From: CAZYTO01 sp964650405
Lineage (GTDB): Bacteria > Acidobacteriota > Thermoanaerobaculia > Gp7-AA8
NCBI GenBank assembly: GCA_964650405.1
Contig: CAZYTO010000106.1
Location: 1 to 17,245 of the forward strand
DNA: 17,245 nucleotides
Reading direction: 5' to 3'
Made by a program: the position numbers and the translations under genes. Below are positions 1 through 10,213 of this stretch, piece after piece (the first letter of the stretch is position 1; each line of letters begins with the position of its first letter). The notes under the pieces were generated by a model that did no database searches, was not told the origin of the DNA, and was given only the letters and a program-made list of their open reading frames with translations.

Positions 1-1473
<1,473 letters not shown>

Positions 1474-1647
1474 CGGGTAACGGGCAACGGGTAACGGGCA
1501 ACGGGTAACGGGTAACAGGTACCGGGGTAAGGGGTATCGGGTATCAGGTATCGGGTATCAGGTATCGGGTATCAAGGAGCCTTGCCGGTACCGGTACCTG
1601 TTACCCGGTACCTGTTACCCGGTACCCGTTACCCGGTACCCGTTACC
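1474..1647. repeat. Heptad array 1: two inverted arms between convergent genes
   Basis: Starting directly after the peptidase stop codon, about 13 seven-base units run to ~1573 (GGGTAAC, GGGCAAC, then GGGTATC and AGGTATC). A 13-base centre follows. The right arm at 1587-1647 is made of complementary-sense units (GGTACCT, GTTACCC, GGTACCC), ending 5 bases before the stop codon of the opposing gene. The arms can pair to a long hairpin on either strand, so the element may also end transcription from both sides. There is no U-tract as in a standard intrinsic terminator. Confidence 0.85.
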
Positions 1648-1652
1648 GGCAT

Positions 1653-2237
1653 CTACTTCACCGTCGCGAGCGGCATCTGCGTGGCGGGTGGCGTGGGGAA
1701 CTCATGCCGCTCGGCGAGCTGCGCGAGAGGGGCCTCCACGATCGGGATCTTCCGGCCGGCCACGACGGCAAACGCGCCGGTGGGATGCGGCTTATCGATC
1801 TTCGCCGCCATGCGGACCTGCACGGCGGCCGGATCGCCGAGCTTCGCGCTGGTCTTGGCGAGCACGAGGGAAGGGACGAAGACGTCCGCGTTGCCGGGCA
1901 CGCCCTGGAGGACGAGCTTCGCATCCGGCGCACCGGGAGCGCTGAAGGTGATGGTGACGTTGCCCGGCGGCACGTCGAGCAGCAGGAACGAGCCGTTGTC
2001 CTGGACGCCGCCGGAGACGTAGGGAGCGTTGTCCACCCAGACGTTCGTCGACTGGTAGAGCTGCGCCTTGCGGGCCGCCTCCGTCTCCACGGTCCGGAAG
2101 TTGCCCTCCCCTCCTCCCTCCACGTCGGCGATCCAGCCGCGCACGCTGATGGGCTCCTTGCTGACGACAGGGCCGCCCGGCTGCGACGGCCCGCAGGCAA
2201 GCAGGAGAAGGCTGAATGCGACGGAGACACGTTTCAT
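1653..2237 (-). CDS. Small secreted lipoprotein, function unknown
   Basis: This 194-residue protein starts with a lipoprotein signal peptide: two basic residues, a run of Leu, and the lipobox LLAC with the acylated Cys at residue 15. It should therefore be exported and lipid-anchored. The body is rich in beta-strand patterns; the stretch NGSFLLLDVPPGNVTITF resembles carboxypeptidase-regulatory-like (transthyretin-fold) repeats, which would suggest a binding or structural role. No catalytic motif is visible. The frame is open further upstream to 2348, but that extension is translated heptad repeat, and the signal peptide fixes the ATG at 2237. No Shine-Dalgarno is seen; TATCCT lies 6 nt before the ATG. 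It is divergent from the patatin gene across a heptad array. I recognise no specific family. Confidence 0.8.
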   Translation of the reverse strand: MKRVSVAFSLLLLACGPSQPGGPVVSKEPISVRGWIADVEGGGEGNFRTVETEAARKAQLYQSTNVWVDNAPYVSGGVQDNGSFLLLDVPPGNVTITFSAPGAPDAKLVLQGVPGNADVFVPSLVLAKTSAKLGDPAAVQVRMAAKIDKPHPTGAFAVVAGRKIPIVEAPLAQLAERHEFPTPPATQMPLATVK

Positions 2238-2243
2238 AGGGTG

Positions 2244-2249
2244 AGGATA
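2244..2249 (-). promoter_or_regulatory. -10-like hexamer of the lipoprotein gene
   Basis: TATCCT (minus strand) ends 6 nt before the ATG at 2237, and no Shine-Dalgarno lies between. If used, the transcript would start at or next to the ATG. No -35 consensus is seen; the left arm of heptad array 2 occupies that region. Confidence 0.4.
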
Positions 2250-2259
2250 AGCTTTTCTC

Positions 2260-2357
2260 GTTGTCCGTTGGTCGTTGGTCGTTGTTCGTCGCCAGCGTCC
2301 CACCCACGAACAACGAACAGCGAACAACGGACAGCGAACAACGAACAACGGACAACG
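2260..2357. repeat. Heptad array 2: inverted arms between divergent genes, ending 1 nt before a start codon
   Basis: The left arm, 2260-2287, is GTTGTCC, GTTGGTC, GTTGGTC, GTTGTTC. A 20-base centre follows. The right arm, 2308-2356, is seven uninterrupted units: GAACAAC (x4), GAACAGC, GGACAGC and GGACAAC. The right arm is followed by one G and then the ATG of the patatin gene. Each arm reads as the G-strand unit in the sense of the gene it precedes. There is no room for a normal Shine-Dalgarno. Confidence 0.88.
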
Positions 2358-3200
2358 ATGCTCCAGCGACTGCGCAACGCGAAAAAAGTCGGCTACGTCT
2401 TCTCCGGCGGTTCGTCGCGGTGTGCGTTCCAGATCGGGGTGATCGAGGCGCTGGCGGAGCTCGGCGTGCGGCCGGCGCTGGCCATCGGCGTCTCGGCCGG
2501 CGCCTGGAATGCAGCCGTCGTGGCCGCCCGGCGCGAGGCCCGGATCCGCTACTACTGGCGCTCGTTCATGCGCATGCCCGCGGTCGACCTGCGCAACCTA
2601 TTCGTCGAGCACTCGCCGTGGCGCTGGCGGACGCTGCACGAGCGGAACTTTCTGCGCTTCATCGGGCGCGAGTGCTTCCGGCAGGGCCATGCCCTGCCCC
2701 TCTTCGTCTCCGTCACCCGCCTGCGGGACGGTGCAAACGCCATCTTCCGCGCGGACGAGGTCGAAGATCCGTTCGAGCTGATCCTGGCGTCGAACTACCT
2801 CCCGCCGTTCTACACGCACGCGCCGCGCATCGCCGGGGAGCGCTACGGCGACGGCGGCGTGTCCGACAACGCCCCCTATGAGCGCGCCCTGGCCGAGGGC
2901 TGCGATGCCGTCGTCGTCGTGGCCCAGAAAGGGGAGTCCGAGGGAGGGCTGTTCAAGCGCAGGGGCGACTACGACCACGTCGTCACCGATCCACGCGTTC
3001 TCGTCATCCGCCCCCGCCACCGCCTCCCCATCTCGTTCACGGAAAGGCGATGGAAACCGCTGACGCGGCTGGGCCGCGTCGGCTACCTCCGCACCCGCGA
3101 GATCCTCCTGGGCGAAGAACACGCCGAGACCCACCTCCGCGCCAGGGGCGAAGCGCCCAGCGCAAGGATCCGGCGCTGGGCAGGGGCGCTGGGGCTGTGA
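2358..3200 (+). CDS. Patatin-like phospholipase
   Basis: The 280-residue protein has the complete patatin signature. A glycine-rich oxyanion segment, SGGSSRCAFQIG, is at residues 16-27. The nucleophile elbow GVSAGA has Ser46, and the second member of the Ser-Asp dyad, Asp165, is in DGGVSDNAP. Patatin-like proteins are lipid acyl hydrolases acting on phospholipids or lysophospholipids; no signal peptide or membrane segment is seen, so it is probably cytoplasmic or peripheral. The C-terminal third is basic (Arg-rich), which could favour membrane-surface binding. The ATG at 2358 is chosen because the patatin fold starts at residue ~10; the open frame upstream is translated repeat and antisense to the lipoprotein gene. 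The gene lacks a Shine-Dalgarno because heptad array 2 abuts the ATG. Confidence 0.92.
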   Translation: MLQRLRNAKKVGYVFSGGSSRCAFQIGVIEALAELGVRPALAIGVSAGAWNAAVVAARREARIRYYWRSFMRMPAVDLRNLFVEHSPWRWRTLHERNFLRFIGRECFRQGHALPLFVSVTRLRDGANAIFRADEVEDPFELILASNYLPPFYTHAPRIAGERYGDGGVSDNAPYERALAEGCDAVVVVAQKGESEGGLFKRRGDYDHVVTDPRVLVIRPRHRLPISFTERRWKPLTRLGRVGYLRTREILLGEEHAETHLRARGEAPSARIRRWAGALGL

Positions 3201-3397
3201 GGCGAGTGCCGAGTGCCAAGTGCCGAGTGCCGAGGCGGCATGAGGCATGAGTAACGAGGTATGAGTCGCTCTGCGGTATGCCTCGCGAGCTTGCGATCAC
3301 CCGCGGCACGGCGTAAAGGCCACTCATGCCCCATGACTCATGCCTCATGCCCCGATCGAGAGGCTCGGCACTCGGCACTCGGCACTCGGCACTCGCT
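3201..3397. repeat. Heptad array 3: nested A-B ... B'-A' palindrome between convergent genes
   Basis: Directly after the patatin stop come four GAGTGCC-type units (one AAGTGCC), then GAGGCAT, GAGTAAC and GAGGTAT units. After a spacer (~3269-3323) the order reverses on the other strand: ACTCATG, CCCCATG, ACTCATG, CCTCATG, then four CTCGGCA units (~3362-3391). The last unit merges into the argJ stop codon at 3398-3400. The outer and inner families are nested symmetrically, so the transcript can fold into one long two-part hairpin. Confidence 0.87.
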
Positions 3398-4573
3398 TCA
3401 GCTTCGGTAATCGGCATTCAGCGAGACGTAGTCGTGTCCCAGGTCGCACGCCAGCACGACTGCGCGGCCGTCGCCACCGCCGAGGTCGAGAACGATGGGG
3501 ACGCGCTCTCGGGCGAAGACGCGGGCTGCGTCCTTCTCCCGGTACGGCGCCGGCTCGCCTTCCACCACCAGCCTGACCGGTCCGGCCGCGAGCGAGACGC
3601 GCTTGACGGAGAAGCGCGCGCCGCTGCGGCCGAGTGCCGCCAGGATGCGGCCCCAGTTGGGATCGCCGCCGTGCAACGCGGTCTTGACCAGCGGCGACGT
3701 CGCTACCGCATGGGCGGCGAGCTGGGCATCGCGTGCGCTCTTGGCGCCGCGCACTTCCAGCTCCATCACCCGCGTAGCTCCTTCGCCGTCGCGGACGATC
3801 TTCCAGGCCAGCTCCCGGCAGACGGCATTCAGCGCGCGCTGGAAGTCGTCCGGATCCGCGGGGCCCGACTTGCCCGACGCCAGCACCACGACCGTGTCAT
3901 TGGTCGACGTGTCGCCGTCGACCGAGATGGCATTGAAGGACTGGTCGACGGCGATCTTCAGAGCCCTTTGCAGCGACGCCGCGTCGAGGTCCGCGTCGGT
4001 CATGACGAAGGCAAGCATCGTAGCCATGTTGGGATGGATCATCCCGGCGCCCTTGGCCACGCCGACGACGCGGGCCCGCTTGCCGTTCGCCGCGAACGTG
4101 GCCTGGGCGACTTTCGGACCGACGTCCGTGGTCAGGATGGCGTGGGAGAGCGCGTCAATGCCGCCGGGCGAAAGCCGCGTGACCGCGTCGGGAAGCGACT
4201 CGCGCACCTTCCTGTCCGGCAGGACGACGCCAATGACGCCCGTGCTGGCGAGAAAGATCTCTTCTTCCCCGCAAGTGAGCAGCTCGGCGGCACGGGTACG
4301 AACGCGTTTGGCGGCGTCCATCCCCTCTTTGCCCGTAACTGCGTTGGCGCAGCCGGCGTTGACGACGATGGCCTTGACCCGGCCGCCGCTCTTCTTCAGC
4401 GCGGCCTTCGACAACGTCACCGGCGCGGCCTGAAACGCGTTCTGGGTGAAGACGGCGGCGGCCGTCGCGCCGTCCGGCGCCACGATCAGCCCCAGGTCGG
4501 GCCGCTTCTTCCGGATCCCAGCCCTGACACCGCTGGCGACGAATCCCTTGGGTAACTTCGTGCCCGACCTCAT
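3398..4573 (-). CDS. argJ: Bifunctional ornithine acetyltransferase / N-acetylglutamate synthase
   Basis: ArgJ moves the acetyl group from N-acetylornithine to glutamate, closing the acetyl cycle of arginine synthesis. The 391-residue protein has the family landmarks: VNAGCANA (residues 71-78), the oxyanion-hole segment STGVIG (110-115), and the self-cleavage site NMATML, with Thr185 as nucleophile after cleavage of Ala184-Thr185. ELAWKIVRDGEGATRVMEL and HGGDPNWGRI are also typical. Length matches the family (~390-410). The ATG at 4571-4573 overlaps the argH stop by 4 bases (ATGA), so the two are translationally coupled. It is the last gene of the operon and its stop touches heptad array 3. 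Whether it also uses acetyl-CoA cannot be told from sequence; no argA is in the window. Confidence 0.97.
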   Translation of the reverse strand: MRSGTKLPKGFVASGVRAGIRKKRPDLGLIVAPDGATAAAVFTQNAFQAAPVTLSKAALKKSGGRVKAIVVNAGCANAVTGKEGMDAAKRVRTRAAELLTCGEEEIFLASTGVIGVVLPDRKVRESLPDAVTRLSPGGIDALSHAILTTDVGPKVAQATFAANGKRARVVGVAKGAGMIHPNMATMLAFVMTDADLDAASLQRALKIAVDQSFNAISVDGDTSTNDTVVVLASGKSGPADPDDFQRALNAVCRELAWKIVRDGEGATRVMELEVRGAKSARDAQLAAHAVATSPLVKTALHGGDPNWGRILAALGRSGARFSVKRVSLAAGPVRLVVEGEPAPYREKDAARVFARERVPIVLDLGGGDGRAVVLACDLGHDYVSLNADYRS

Positions 4574-5924
4574 GACTCGCGGAGTTCCTCGCTTTCGATC
4601 GACTGCTGCTCGGTGTCCGCGAGCGCTTCGAGTATTTCCTTCGCCTGCCGTTCCACCTGTGCCGGCGCCGTGCCTCCGTGCGCGTTCTTCCGCTCCAGGA
4701 TGCTCTCCAGCGTGACTCCGTGTTCCTTCGCCAGGGCATCGAGGTTCGCCAGGTTCGCACTCACCTGCTGGTGCGCCTCCCGGAACGGAATGCCTCGGGC
4801 GGCGATGGCATCGGCGACGGCCGTGGCCATGAGAGCATCGCTCGACGCCGCCGCGCGCATCCGGGCGCGATCGAGCTGCAGGCCGTTGACGATGGCCGTG
4901 AGCGCGGGCAGCAGCGTTCCGATAACAGCTCGCGTCCGGAAGAGCGGCTCCTTGTCGAGCTGCAGATCCTTGTCGTACGCCAGGGGCAGGCCCTTGAGCA
5001 GCGCCAGAAAGCCGGTCAGCTCGCCGAGGCCGCGCGCCGCATAACCGCGCGCGAGCTCGAGGACGTCCGGGTTCTTCTTCTGCGGCATGCGCGAGGAGCC
5101 GGTGGCCATGGAATCGGGCAGCTCGGCGTACGCGCACTCGTCGCTGGTAAAGAAGATCAGATCCTCGGCCAGGCGCGAGAGGTGCGTGAGGAGCAACGAC
5201 GCCGTGAAGAGGTACTCCGCCGCGAAATCGCGATCGCTCACAGAATCGAGCGAGTTGTCGGTCGGGTGATCGAAGCCGAGGTCGCGGGCCAGGGCCTCGC
5301 GGTCGATGGGGAGCGGCGTGCCGGCCAGTGCGCCGGCGCCGAGCGGGCACTCATTGCCGCGAGCCCGCGCATCGACGAGCCGCGAGGCGTCGCGCGCCAG
5401 CATCTCGCAGTAGGCCAGGCACCAGTGCCCGAACGTCACGGGCTCGGCCTGCTTGGAGTGGGTGTAGCCGGGCATCACCGTGCCCGCTTCGGCGAGGGCC
5501 CGCGTGGCCAGGGCCTGGGCCAGCGTGCGGACGTGGGCCAGGGCATCGCCGCAGGCGCGGCGCAACCAGAGCTTCAGATCCGTCGCGACCTGGTCGTTGC
5601 GCGAGCGCCCGGTGTGAAGCTTGCCGGCCAGCGGGCCGATCGCTTCGTACAACTTCGACTCGACCCAGGAGTGGACATCCTCCGGGAGGGCAGGCCCCTC
5701 CGCCTGCCCTCCCTCCACCTCGGTCGGAGCGGGAACATTAGCTAATCCATGGACGATGGTGTCCGCCTCCTCGGCGGTCAGCACGCCGGCCCGCGCCAGG
5801 GCACGCGCCCAGGCGATGGAGCCCTCCACGTCTTCCGCGAAGAGCTCGCGGTCGAAGGCGAAGGAGTCGTTGAGCGCGCGCAGGAGCGCGGACGGCAGGG
5901 CCGCAAAGCGGCCTCCCCACATCG

Positions 5925-5928
<4 letters not shown>
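4570..5928 (-). CDS. argH: Argininosuccinate lyase
   Basis: ArgH splits argininosuccinate into arginine and fumarate, the last step of the pathway. The protein (452 residues from GTG) shows MWGGRF at the N-terminus, HTGRSRNDQ (105-113), the general acid/base region GYTHSKQAEP, and the fumarase/aspartase-superfamily signature GSSRMPQKKNPD (277-288) carrying the catalytic Ser. The GTG at 5926-5928 overlaps the argG stop (GTGA, 4 bases); an ATG two codons later (5922) is an equally good start. Residues 72-82, just before the conserved EDVHSWVE, are encoded by a GC-rich perfect palindrome, which looks like a small in-frame insertion. It overlaps argJ by 4 bases. Confidence 0.97.
5684..5713. repeat. 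12-bp perfect inverted repeat inside argH
   Basis: GGGAGGGCAGGC at 5684-5695 and GCCTGCCCTCCC at 5702-5713 are exact reverse complements, separated by six bases (CCCTCC). The element encodes the Gly/Ala/Pro-rich residues 72-82 of ArgH in a surface region that is variable in the family. It may be a copy of a dispersed palindromic element; one window cannot show this. Confidence 0.75.
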
Positions 5929-7175
<1,247 letters not shown>

Positions 7176-7177
7176 GA

Positions 7178-8389
7178 CTACGCAGCTTTCTCCTTGGAGG
7201 TGGTGCTCGCCAGGACGCTCTCGAGCGCGGCGATGAATTCGGACAGGGCCTTCTTCGGCACGATGTACGGCGGAAGAAGACGGATGACGTTGTCGCGTGC
7301 ACTGCCAACCACGAAGCCCTTGGCCAGCAACTCGGCCAGGACCGGCTTGGCGGGACGATCGAGCTCGATCCCCCACATCATGCCAATGCCGCGCACCTCG
7401 ACGATCGACGGCATGCGCGACTGCAGCGCGCGCAGTTGCGCGCCGAACCACGTGCCGAGCGTCGAGACCTTCTGCAGCAGCGCCGCGGCTTCGATCTCCT
7501 CGAGGACGGCCAGGCCCATGCGGCAGGCAACGGGATTGCCGCCGAAGGTCGTGCCGTGATGGCCGGGCTTCACCAGGCCGTCGATGGCCGGCCCCACCAG
7601 CACGGCGCCGAGCGGCAGCCCGCCGCCCAGCGGCTTGGCCAGGGTGATCATGTCCGGGACGATGCCGCTCTGCTGGAAGGCGAAGAGCGTTCCGGTGCGG
7701 CCGAGACCGCACTGGATCTCGTCGAAGATGAGCACGGCGCCGGTGCGGTCGGCGAGCTTCCGCGCCGCGGCCAGGAACTCGTGCGTGAGCGGGATGATGC
7801 CGCCCTCGCCCATCACCGGCTCAAGAACGATGGCGCTGGTCGACTCATCGACCACGGCTTCCAGCGCGGCGATGTCGTTCGGCTCGATGAAGCTGACGCC
7901 GGTCAGCAGCGGCTCGAACGGCTTGCGGTATGCCTCGTGTCCGGTGAGCGAGAGCGAGCCGAAGGTGCGGCCATGGAAGCTCTCGTTCAGCGCGACGAGT
8001 CCGGTCCGCCCGGGGTTGGCCAGGCGCGCGAATTTCAACGCCGCTTCCACCGCCTCGGTGCCGCTGTTGCAGAAGAACGCCCGCAGCAGGCCCGAGGCCC
8101 GCACGAGCTTCTCGGCCAGGAGGCCCTGCGCCGGGTGGTAGTGGAGGTTCGAGATGTGGAGCAGGGCGTTCGACTCGTCCCGCAGCACTTTCTGCAGGCG
8201 GGGATGGCGATGGCCGAGCGCGTTCACGGCGATGCCGCCGAGAAGATCCCAGTACTCACGGCCGTCCGCGTCGGTGATCCTCGCGCCCTTCCCGGTGCGC
8301 GGGTGGAACGAGGTGCGGGCGTACGTGCCTAGAATGAAGTTCTTCTCGCGGCTCTCGACGGCTTCGGGGGATTCGTCATGCAGCAACAA
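7178..8389 (-). CDS. argD: Acetylornithine aminotransferase
   Basis: ArgD is a PLP enzyme converting N-acetylglutamate semialdehyde to N-acetylornithine with glutamate as amino donor. Family features are clear: FFCNSGTEAVEAALKFAR, SFHGRT, VLEPVMGEGG, FDEIQCGLGRTG, and the PLP-binding Lys in ITLAKPLGGG (residue ~252). There is no in-frame ATG near the N-terminus. The frame opens with a TTG at 8413, but a strong AAGGAGG (8398-8404) sits 8 nt before another TTG at 8389, which I take as the start (403 residues); both the next TTG (8386) and 8413 remain possible. The start lies inside the end of argB, overlapping by 14 bases. The enzyme may also serve as succinyldiaminopimelate aminotransferase in lysine synthesis, as in other bacteria. 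Confidence 0.95.
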   Translation of the reverse strand: MLLHDESPEAVESREKNFILGTYARTSFHPRTGKGARITDADGREYWDLLGGIAVNALGHRHPRLQKVLRDESNALLHISNLHYHPAQGLLAEKLVRASGLLRAFFCNSGTEAVEAALKFARLANPGRTGLVALNESFHGRTFGSLSLTGHEAYRKPFEPLLTGVSFIEPNDIAALEAVVDESTSAIVLEPVMGEGGIIPLTHEFLAAARKLADRTGAVLIFDEIQCGLGRTGTLFAFQQSGIVPDMITLAKPLGGGLPLGAVLVGPAIDGLVKPGHHGTTFGGNPVACRMGLAVLEEIEAAALLQKVSTLGTWFGAQLRALQSRMPSIVEVRGIGMMWGIELDRPAKPVLAELLAKGFVVGSARDNVIRLLPPYIVPKKALSEFIAALESVLASTTSKEKAA

Positions 8390-9119
8390 GTTGCGTCCCT
8401 CCTTCTTCTCCAATGGTGATCAGGGCGACGCCGGCGTCGAGCGCGTGCAGGGCGGCGTGGAGCTTCGGCCGCATGCCGCCGCTGACGACTTCCGGATCGT
8501 CGAGCATCGTCCGCGCGTCGCGCGCCAGCAGCCACGGCACCACCGCGCCGTTCTGATCGAGCACGCCCGGGACGTCGGTAATGAAGTGCAGCATGGTCGC
8601 GTCCATGGAGACAGCCACGGCCGCGGCGGCGTTGTCGGCATTGACGTTGAGCAGGGCGCCATCGTCTCCGATGGCCACCGTGGAGACGACCGGCAGGAGG
8701 TCGAGATCGAGCATGGCCGAGTTCACGGCGGGATTCCCGCCGGTGACGGCGCCGACGTGCCCCAGGTCGACGCCGCCTACCGGCGGATGTACAGCCGCGG
8801 TAATAGTGCCGGCGTCCGCGCCGCTGATGCCGCAGGCGCGCACGCCGAGCTGGGCCAGCTCGGACACGATCAGCTTGTTGACCGAGCCGGCCAGGACCGC
8901 CGTGACGATCTCCAGGGTGGCATCGTCGGTGATCCGCAGACCGCCGGCCGTGCGCTTGGTCATGCCCAGCCGCGCCATCAGGGCGTCGACGTTCTTGCCG
9001 CCGCCATGAACCAGCACCACTGGCTCGCCGCCGCGCCACGCGCCGACGATCTTCTTCAGCGCCGCATGGCGCCGGTCCTTGTCGTCGAGGAGGCTGCCTC
9101 CGAGTTTGATGACTTTCAT
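8376..9119 (-). CDS. argB: Acetylglutamate kinase
   Basis: ArgB phosphorylates N-acetylglutamate, the second step of the pathway. The 247-residue protein begins MKVIKLGGS, with the phosphate-binding Lys5 and Gly7-Gly8 expected of the amino-acid-kinase family. LVHGGG (36-41), NVNADNAA (158-165) and TDVPGV (181-186) follow. It is somewhat shorter than E. coli ArgB (258). The frame is open upstream to 9188, but those codons are translated heptad repeat, so the ATG at 9119 is chosen; no strong Shine-Dalgarno precedes it (GAAG only). The similar kinase LysZ of the LysW pathway is the main alternative, but no LysW or other AAA-pathway gene is here and all neighbours are arginine genes. Confidence 0.95.
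   Translation of the reverse strand: MKVIKLGGSLLDDKDRRHAALKKIVGAWRGGEPVVLVHGGGKNVDALMARLGMTKRTAGGLRITDDATLEIVTAVLAGSVNKLIVSELAQLGVRACGISGADAGTITAAVHPPVGGVDLGHVGAVTGGNPAVNSAMLDLDLLPVVSTVAIGDDGALLNVNADNAAAAVAVSMDATMLHFITDVPGVLDQNGAVVPWLLARDARTMLDDPEVVSGGMRPKLHAALHALDAGVALITIGEEGGTQLVAA
8398..8404 (-). promoter_or_regulatory. Shine-Dalgarno deciding the argD TTG start
   Basis: AAGGAGG on the minus strand, inside the argB coding end, is followed by eight bases and then TTG at 8389. It selects 8389 over the upstream TTG at 8413, which has no ribosome binding site. Confidence 0.65.
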
Positions 9120-9126
9120 CGTCTTC

Positions 9127-9201
9127 AGTGCTGAGTGCCGGGTGCCGAGTGCCTGATGCGTTGCCGAGTCTTTCTCGGCACTCAGCACTCATCACTCGGC
9201 A
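9127..9201. repeat. Heptad array 4: hairpin-forming arms in the argC-argB gap
   Basis: On the plus strand AGTGCTG, AGTGCCG, GGTGCCG, AGTGCCT (9127-9154) are followed by a 19-base centre and CTCGGCA, CTCAGCA, CTCATCA, CTCGGCA (9174-9201). The units belong to the same GAGTGCC family as array 3. In the operon mRNA the arms would form a hairpin just before the argB start, and could act in processing, partial termination or mRNA stability. This is the only large gap between the structural genes from argC to argJ. Confidence 0.85.
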
Positions 9202-9208
9202 CTTGCTT

Positions 9209-10213
9209 CTAGGCCAGCGCCTCCGTCTCCTTGAATCCGCACATGCGGTTGAAGTTCTGCACGGCCTGCGAGGCCGCTCCTTTCAGCAGGTTGTCGATGA
9301 CCGAGACGATCACGGCCCGCTTGCCGCCCTGCAGGAGCGTGAAGCCGATCTGCGCGTACGGCGTGTTGACCACGTCCTTCAGCTCCGGCAGCTTGCCGGC
9401 CGGGAGAACGCGCACGAACGGCGCGTTGGCATAGGCCTTGGCGTACGTCTCGGTGAGATGCTCATCGGTCACGGGGTGGGTGAACCCGACGTGCATGGTC
9501 GAGAGGATTCCGCGCACGGTGGGGAGCAGGTGCGGGACGAAAACCAGCGAGGCCCGGTCGCCGAGCTTCAGGCCCTGCCGGATCTCCGGCTCGTGGCGGT
9601 GGTTGCCGACGCCGTAAGCCTTGAAGTTGCCGAAGACCTCCGCGAACGACCAAGCCAGGTCGGACTTCTTGCCCGCTCCGGAGACGCCGCTCTTGGAGTC
9701 GCAGATCACCGGCTGCTCGCGATCGATGAGGAAGGTGAGCGGCCGCAGGGCCAGCAGAATCGAGGTCGGGTAGCAGCCGGGGTTGGCCACGAGACGGGCC
9801 TTCTTCAGCTCGCCGTTGCAGAGCTCCGTCAGGCCGTAGACCGCCTCGTTGAGCAGCGACGGCCGGGAGTGCTCGAAGCCGTACCAGTTCGGGTAGAGCG
9901 CCGGATTCGACAACCGGAACGCGCCGGAGAGGTCGATCACCTGCATGCCGGCATCGAGCAGTTGCGGCGCGAGCTCGGCCGACACTTCATTCGGCGTGGC
10001 CAGAAAGACGATCTCCGGATTGGCGGCCAGGAGCGCTTCGTGGGTGAAGGGCTCGGCGATGTATTGCGGAAGGGAAGGGGCGACGGGACCGCGCGCGCCG
10101 TTGCTCGAAGAGAACAGGGCGACGATCTCCGCCTCCGGATGCCGGGCCAGAATCGTGGTCAGTTCCGCCCCGGCGTAGCCGGTGGCGCCGACGACAGCGA
10201 CACGCTTAGGCAT
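9209..10213 (-). CDS. argC: N-acetyl-gamma-glutamyl-phosphate reductase
   Basis: ArgC reduces N-acetylglutamyl phosphate to the semialdehyde with NADPH. The 334-residue protein has the N-terminal Rossmann motif VGATGYAGAE (8-17), the catalytic Cys147 in ANPGCYPTS, and the conserved segments SGVSGAGKK, GNHRHEPEI and FVPHLLPTVRGI. Length fits the family. The ATG at 10213 is preceded, at a 6-nt spacing, by a perfect AGGAGG (10220-10225), which fixes the start. The ORF upstream overlaps it by 8 bases, so translation is coupled to it. An 89-bp gap with heptad array 4 separates it from argB. Confidence 0.97.
   Translation of the reverse strand: MPKRVAVVGATGYAGAELTTILARHPEAEIVALFSSSNGARGPVAPSLPQYIAEPFTHEALLAANPEIVFLATPNEVSAELAPQLLDAGMQVIDLSGAFRLSNPALYPNWYGFEHSRPSLLNEAVYGLTELCNGELKKARLVANPGCYPTSILLALRPLTFLIDREQPVICDSKSGVSGAGKKSDLAWSFAEVFGNFKAYGVGNHRHEPEIRQGLKLGDRASLVFVPHLLPTVRGILSTMHVGFTHPVTDEHLTETYAKAYANAPFVRVLPAGKLPELKDVVNTPYAQIGFTLLQGGKRAVIVSVIDNLLKGAASQAVQNFNRMCGFKETEALA

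Noticed and set aside
2238..2348. N-terminal extension of the lipoprotein
   Set aside because: It is translated repeat sequence and would put the lipoprotein signal peptide in the protein interior.
1474..3397. CRISPR array or satellite interpretation of the intergenic repeats
   Set aside because: Units are 7 bp with no spacers, vary within an array and occur as inverted arms; no cas gene is present.
8376..9119. LysZ-type kinase of the LysW lysine pathway instead of ArgB
   Set aside because: No LysW or alpha-aminoadipate genes nearby and all neighbours belong to acetylated arginine synthesis.
9120..9188. N-terminal extension of argB upstream of 9119
   Set aside because: The codons are translated heptad repeat; the family starts at MKVIKLGGS.
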